This document shows positions 60,438 through 64,000 of a stretch of 64,000 nt of DNA, in pieces. The DNA lies in contig JAACMV010000003.1 of the NCBI GenBank assembly GCA_010909725.1, positions 1,116,001-1,180,000 of the forward strand, given 5' to 3'. Both the position numbers and the translations under genes were made by a program. Origin of the DNA: Picochlorum sp. 'celeri' (Eukaryota > Chlorophyta > Trebouxiophyceae). Position 1 is the stretch's first letter. Each line of letters opens with the position of its first letter. Below the pieces are notes generated by a model. That model saw only the letters and a list, made by a program, of their open reading frames with translations, did not search any database and was not told the origin of the DNA.

Positions 60438-60549
60438 ATGGCTAATCAACCATTGTATGGCATGGATTCATAGTATATCACACTATAATGGTGGTTTAAT
60501 GGGTCTCGTGCGGGAATATCGTATTTGACTGCGTTCATGCAATTCTACC

Positions 60550-61467
60550 ATGCATCCCTCCAACGGAAACGAGCGATCGGATGCTGATGCTTTTCAGAGT
60601 GATGAATTGGAGAATTTGAAACGCGATGCTGAGTTGGAGATGGGTCGAAAGCTGTGGGAACAGGATGACGGTGCTGCTCCCAGAGAGCAGTATGAGCCAG
60701 GGAGGGAACTTGGGAGGTACAAGTACGATGCGGTCAAGGATTTGGAGCAGGGGGTGCGAGGATATTTGATCCGGTGTCGGTTTCGTCGAGAGAGGACTTC
60801 TATTCGTGAAGTGACTGAACGCCTCAATGCTGGCCAGGATGGAGAGAATAGGTTTGGCATTGTAAAGCTGTCTTTCAGAGGCATGGCCATGTTGTTGGAT
60901 CAACGTCGCCCAGATGGCGGTGCTCACGATATTGAAAACAATACAGTGCTGAAATCAATGCAGAGGCTGATGGAGAGTGCAAGAGAGGATGGGCTACGAT
61001 TCACGCATCGTGTATCTCCAGTACTAGAGTCGTGTGTTTGTACTGAATCTGCTCTCGAGGAGAAGGGCAAAAGCCTTGTTTCTTGCGTCGTAACCAGCGA
61101 TGTATTTGACAGTGATAAAAAGTCTGGGATCAAATTTGCTGTTTTATTCAGTGGGAGAGGTTTATCAAAGAAACATGAGGGAATGCGACTGAAATACATT
61201 CATGCTGTTGCCAAAGGGTTTTCAGATGAATATGCATCAAAGACTGGTTTGACGGCTACTGTTGATTTGAGGCATCCTGATGTAGTTGTCTCTGTTGATC
61301 ATGTGGATGTCATGCAGCGAGGTTTCATGGTCCTGGGAGTGTATCCATTCACCTGGTGTGAGGGTGCATCAAAGCTTGACCTGAAATCTCTGATGTCAAA
61401 GGCCCCTACTCAAGGAACAAAGAGAAAAAATAGAGATGCAGTTGCTGAAGGAGATGGACCAGAGTAA
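60550..61467 (+). CDS. THUMP-domain tRNA acetylation adaptor (THUMPD1/Tan1-like)
   Basis: 305 aa. The N-terminal ~85 residues are charged. RGYLIRCRFRRERTSIREV precedes the THUMP-domain half (about 110-265) with THRVSPVLESC, then KSGIKFAVLFSGRGLSKKHE and the conserved VDLRHPDVVVSVDHV. A basic C-terminal tail follows (APTQGTKRKNRDAV). Tan1/THUMPD1 binds tRNA and hands serine and leucine tRNAs to the acetyltransferase Kre33/NAT10, which makes ac4C12. Length matches family. It is convergent with the phosphatase, stops 79 bp apart. Confidence 0.88.
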   Translation: MHPSNGNERSDADAFQSDELENLKRDAELEMGRKLWEQDDGAAPREQYEPGRELGRYKYDAVKDLEQGVRGYLIRCRFRRERTSIREVTERLNAGQDGENRFGIVKLSFRGMAMLLDQRRPDGGAHDIENNTVLKSMQRLMESAREDGLRFTHRVSPVLESCVCTESALEEKGKSLVSCVVTSDVFDSDKKSGIKFAVLFSGRGLSKKHEGMRLKYIHAVAKGFSDEYASKTGLTATVDLRHPDVVVSVDHVDVMQRGFMVLGVYPFTWCEGASKLDLKSLMSKAPTQGTKRKNRDAVAEGDGPE

Positions 61468-61546
61468 TATCAGATTACAAAATAAATGAAGAAATTGCAG
61501 CAAATAGTGAATGAATCCTACCAAAACGAATGAAATATACATACAT

Positions 61547-63073
61547 CTATTGTGTTATCAGCATGGTATCTGTGACTCTGGAGTGTCCGCTCTCAGTTTC
61601 AACAAATTCAAAATACATGTGAGCGCGATCCTGAATCTTGAACCGTCCATACCCATGCACTGCCTGTGCATGCATCATCCATAGTGGCTGCTCGCCCTTC
61701 TCGTCGAGGTCAGATATCTTCTTGCCTCCCGATCCAATAGTTATATGCACAATACCCTGCTTCGGATCATCTGCACACACACCTCGCAACAATGGGCAGC
61801 TTCTATAATAGGAATGTACATGCCCAGACACAACTACATTGACCTTGTTGGCAATGAATGTCTCCTCCAACATTTCCGTAAGATGCTCTCCCACAATTCT
61901 GTTGCTTTTATGAGGGAATGCAACGTACAGTGGCCTGTGAATCAAAATGACAAGCCAGGGATACTGCGACCTATCAACAGATTCTAACTCTGCCTCCAAC
62001 CACGTCCGCTGCTCCGATCCTATGCTGACATTATGCTCTGATGATATGGAAATGAAGTGTGCTGGACCTGTTTTTAAAGAATACCAAAATGGAGCATTTG
62101 ACGGGACCACACTGTTCTCAGACTCTGGCATGATGAATCTATCTGCAAAGGGATACCCGCATTCACCATGTGAGTCACTGCCATAATTGCCCCAGTCAGG
62201 CAAGTATGGCTTACGCAAGCCGGACGCATCCACGACCGGACCATCCGCCATTGAGGGCAGCCAATCATATTCATGGTTGCCAACAGTGACGACGTAGGGA
62301 ACAGCAGACGAAATCGGCTGAATCGCCTCCATAAAATCATCCCAAATCTCAGCATGTCCATCTGCATAGGAAATGTCACCGTCATGAAAGATTAGGTCCA
62401 CATCCCCTACTTCTCCAACCAGTGAATCAATAGTCCCTGGGGATCCTGGACACTTTCTCGCAGTGGGGGCTCCCATGTCCCCGAATGTGATAAACTCAAG
62501 CTCCGACGTTGGGGAATTTCTTCTTGGACTCGCAAAGGTGTATTGAGTCTTTTCTTTATCTGATTTGATCGTATACTTGTATTCGACCCGACCAGGCTGC
62601 AGCCGATCCAAGACAACACTGTGTCTGTACAAGATGGACTTTTGCTCCCAATCACTCTCGTCCTGCAGGCAGCTTGCTTTCGCATTAAATGCCATCTCCT
62701 CCCCGTTTACTTTGCAGCGAAATAAGAGGCAGTGCCATGGAAAGTGCAAGCCATTCTCTTGTGGAAACCATCTTGCCCTCTTGTAATATACTTTTGAACT
62801 GCACCCTCTCTTGGCAGTATGCCATGTGAGCCGCACAGATGTGTCCTCCCCCGTAGGCGACAAGTGAATATTCCTAGGATGACAATGGCTTGGTGAATTT
62901 TTTGCGTTCTCGTCCAGAACAACAGGAGCGTCCTCCTCTGAAGTGGACGTCGCCAGGGTCTGGTCCGCAACAAATCGCAGTCCAAGACAACCAGGCACCG
63001 AGATTGCCATGAACAACGCAATAATATAGCATTTTCTATTCACACGTGCATGTCGATTGCTGTGGAGCGCCAT
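61547..63073 (-). CDS. Purple acid phosphatase, secreted
   Basis: 508 aa. Signal peptide in the first ~30 residues (CYIIALFMAISVPGCLG). An N-terminal fibronectin-III-like domain runs to about residue 185 (DTSVRLTWHTAKRG). The metallophosphoesterase domain carries all dimetal ligands of PAPs: GDMGAPTARK, HDGDISYADGHAE, VTVGNHEYDW, VILIHRPLYVA and VSGHVHSYYR. It hydrolyses phosphate monoesters at acid pH, probably outside the cell or in the vacuole for phosphate scavenging. The PAP-type N-terminus and length match plant-type high-molecular-weight enzymes. Confidence 0.93.
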   Translation of the reverse strand: MALHSNRHARVNRKCYIIALFMAISVPGCLGLRFVADQTLATSTSEEDAPVVLDENAKNSPSHCHPRNIHLSPTGEDTSVRLTWHTAKRGCSSKVYYKRARWFPQENGLHFPWHCLLFRCKVNGEEMAFNAKASCLQDESDWEQKSILYRHSVVLDRLQPGRVEYKYTIKSDKEKTQYTFASPRRNSPTSELEFITFGDMGAPTARKCPGSPGTIDSLVGEVGDVDLIFHDGDISYADGHAEIWDDFMEAIQPISSAVPYVVTVGNHEYDWLPSMADGPVVDASGLRKPYLPDWGNYGSDSHGECGYPFADRFIMPESENSVVPSNAPFWYSLKTGPAHFISISSEHNVSIGSEQRTWLEAELESVDRSQYPWLVILIHRPLYVAFPHKSNRIVGEHLTEMLEETFIANKVNVVVSGHVHSYYRSCPLLRGVCADDPKQGIVHITIGSGGKKISDLDEKGEQPLWMMHAQAVHGYGRFKIQDRAHMYFEFVETESGHSRVTDTMLITQ

Positions 63074-63509
63074 GCAGCGTCTTGTGAAGGCCTTTGCCCT
63101 AGAGCCTGCTGTTCACAACACACGCACTGCAGCGTCTACCGGAGATACTATATCCAATGGATTGGCCTGATACACTCTCAAAAAATTAAAACACCAAAGA
63201 ATTCTGCTTCATTTTTCCAAGTATTCCAGCTCCAAAGCCTTGACCATGAGGCAGCAAGCCATGCATGTGACTCTCTGCTGGCTGAGGTCTATTGGTCTTC
63301 TACTTGTTGCATTGTTGTTACAGTTACAGTATCGAAACGACTTTAGAAGGGTCACGCAATTCACATAATGCTGATCACGGTAATTTCTGCAGATATCACA
63401 TCATACTCGCTGGCCAGTATACAGCCTTGTTGTGCACCTTGCAGGGGGCAGCCAATACCGTGGTGGACGGAAAAGAATCACAAGGAATAGGCCAAAATTG
63501 TGGAAGGTA

Positions 63510-64000
63510 TTACGCGAAAGCATTATCACTATCGATGGTCTCATGAGGGGACCAGTGCCCTGGACTAGCGCTTTCTGGAGATATCTCCGCCTCCTCCATG
63601 AATACCATGGCACCGCTCTGGTGCTCTGGCATAGCAGGAGGACATTGACCTACGGCCAAAAATTGGTTCACGAGAGTATGCGCTGCTTGGCATGATTCTT
63701 CTGGTCCACTAATCTCTAGAGTTCTCAGGCCATCCGGACTCTGGCCAGTGGGCAAGTGCACTCTAGTTCCTGTTAGCTGCCTGATTTGAGTAACATGATG
63801 TCCTCCCTTACCAATCACTGCTCCCGCTTGGAGATTGGTCAGTCGATACCTCCATAACACGGAAGGTGAGGCTGGGAAACTACCATGGGCTACAGTTGCA
63901 TATGCTGCTGGGGCACCAGATCCTGCGGCAGTGACTGGAACAGCTACAAGCCCACCATTGGCAGCTCCCATTGCAAGAGATTGTGCCAGAAGACCAGGCG
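63510..64000 (-). CDS. KH-domain RNA-binding protein, 3' end (5' partial)
   Basis: The frame stays open past the right edge, so the true start lies beyond position 64000; the ATG at 63971 is internal. The ~163 visible residues are a Gly/Ala-rich linker and one KH domain (about the middle): WRYRLTNLQAGAVIGKGGHHVTQ with GxxG as GKGG, then LEISGPEESCQAAHTLVNQF. The last 30 residues are acidic with a Met/Glu stretch. KH proteins of the PCBP/Nova type bind single-stranded RNA and regulate splicing or translation; the number of KH copies cannot be seen. Confidence 0.85.
   Translation of the reverse strand, partial: PGLLAQSLAMGAANGGLVAVPVTAAGSGAPAAYATVAHGSFPASPSVLWRYRLTNLQAGAVIGKGGHHVTQIRQLTGTRVHLPTGQSPDGLRTLEISGPEESCQAAHTLVNQFLAVGQCPPAMPEHQSGAMVFMEEAEISPESASPGHWSPHETIDSDNAFA

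Noticed and set aside
1..64000. CRISPR arrays, bacterial operons, Shine-Dalgarno sites, riboswitches
   Set aside because: The window is eukaryotic nuclear DNA with spliced genes and alternating strands; no direct-repeat/spacer pattern was seen.

Overview
The window is nuclear DNA of a photosynthetic eukaryote with a compact, intron-poor genome. Eukaryote-only genes are dense: VPS13, MCM8, MUS81, eIF3i, eIF3j, CNOT2, importin-11-like, UBA3-like and ribosomal protein eS6. Short GT-AG introns can be placed by eye. Plastid genes are nuclear here: the Mg-protoporphyrin monomethyl-ester cyclase CHL27/AcsF with a transit peptide, and a PsbP-domain lumen protein. In red algae AcsF is usually plastid-encoded, so a green-lineage or other alga fits better; the species cannot be named from the sequence.

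Layout. 0-12.2 kb: VPS13 C-terminus (5' partial), JmjN/JmjC demethylase, eS6, MAPEG protein, a divergent F1-alpha-like ATPase, MCM8, an FSH serine hydrolase and a PsbP-domain protein. 12.2-19.3 kb: an acylated ankyrin protein, a gene-poor stretch, an orphan two-exon gene, an RPAP3-like protein and organellar TyrRS. 19.4-24.6 kb: a direct duplication of a gluconokinase gene flanking a secreted Cys-rich/beta-rich protein, then a plastid coiled-coil membrane protein. 25-29.3 kb: a CobW-family metallochaperone and an ERMP1-like M28 peptidase. 29.6-34.8 kb: tRNA-Asn and an AT-rich accessory island with three unknown genes. 34.9-49.5 kb: a coiled-coil protein, a voltage-sensor-like/phosphodiesterase fusion, UBA3, MUS81, a small basic protein, a fasciclin protein, eIF3j, CNOT2 and a CDCA7-like protein. 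49.9-64 kb: CCDC47, a secreted Cys-rich protein, eIF3i, importin-11-like, an ankyrin-malonyltransferase fusion, CHL27, THUMPD1/Tan1, purple acid phosphatase and a 5'-partial KH-domain protein.

Architecture. Gene strands alternate nearly gene by gene (about 29 switches in 38 adjacent pairs). Twelve convergent pairs have stop codons from 117 bp apart to overlapping by 4 bp. I reconstructed 16 introns: all but three are under 140 bp, most lie near the 5' end, and the donor often reads GTACG or GTGCG (C at +4 in 10 of 16). Several proteins lose their true N-terminus if these introns are ignored, including the lipidation motif of the ankyrin protein and the signal peptide of the secreted protein at 20.9-22.7 kb.

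There is no operon-like logic. Themes that recur are translation (eS6, eIF3i, eIF3j, TyrRS, THUMPD1), recombination repair (MCM8, MUS81), chromatin (JmjC, CDCA7-like) and plastid function (CHL27, PsbP domain, perhaps the F1-alpha-like protein). The items most worth follow-up are the membrane-sensor phosphodiesterase fusion, the ankyrin-malonyltransferase fusion, the gluconokinase duplication and the 30-34 kb island.
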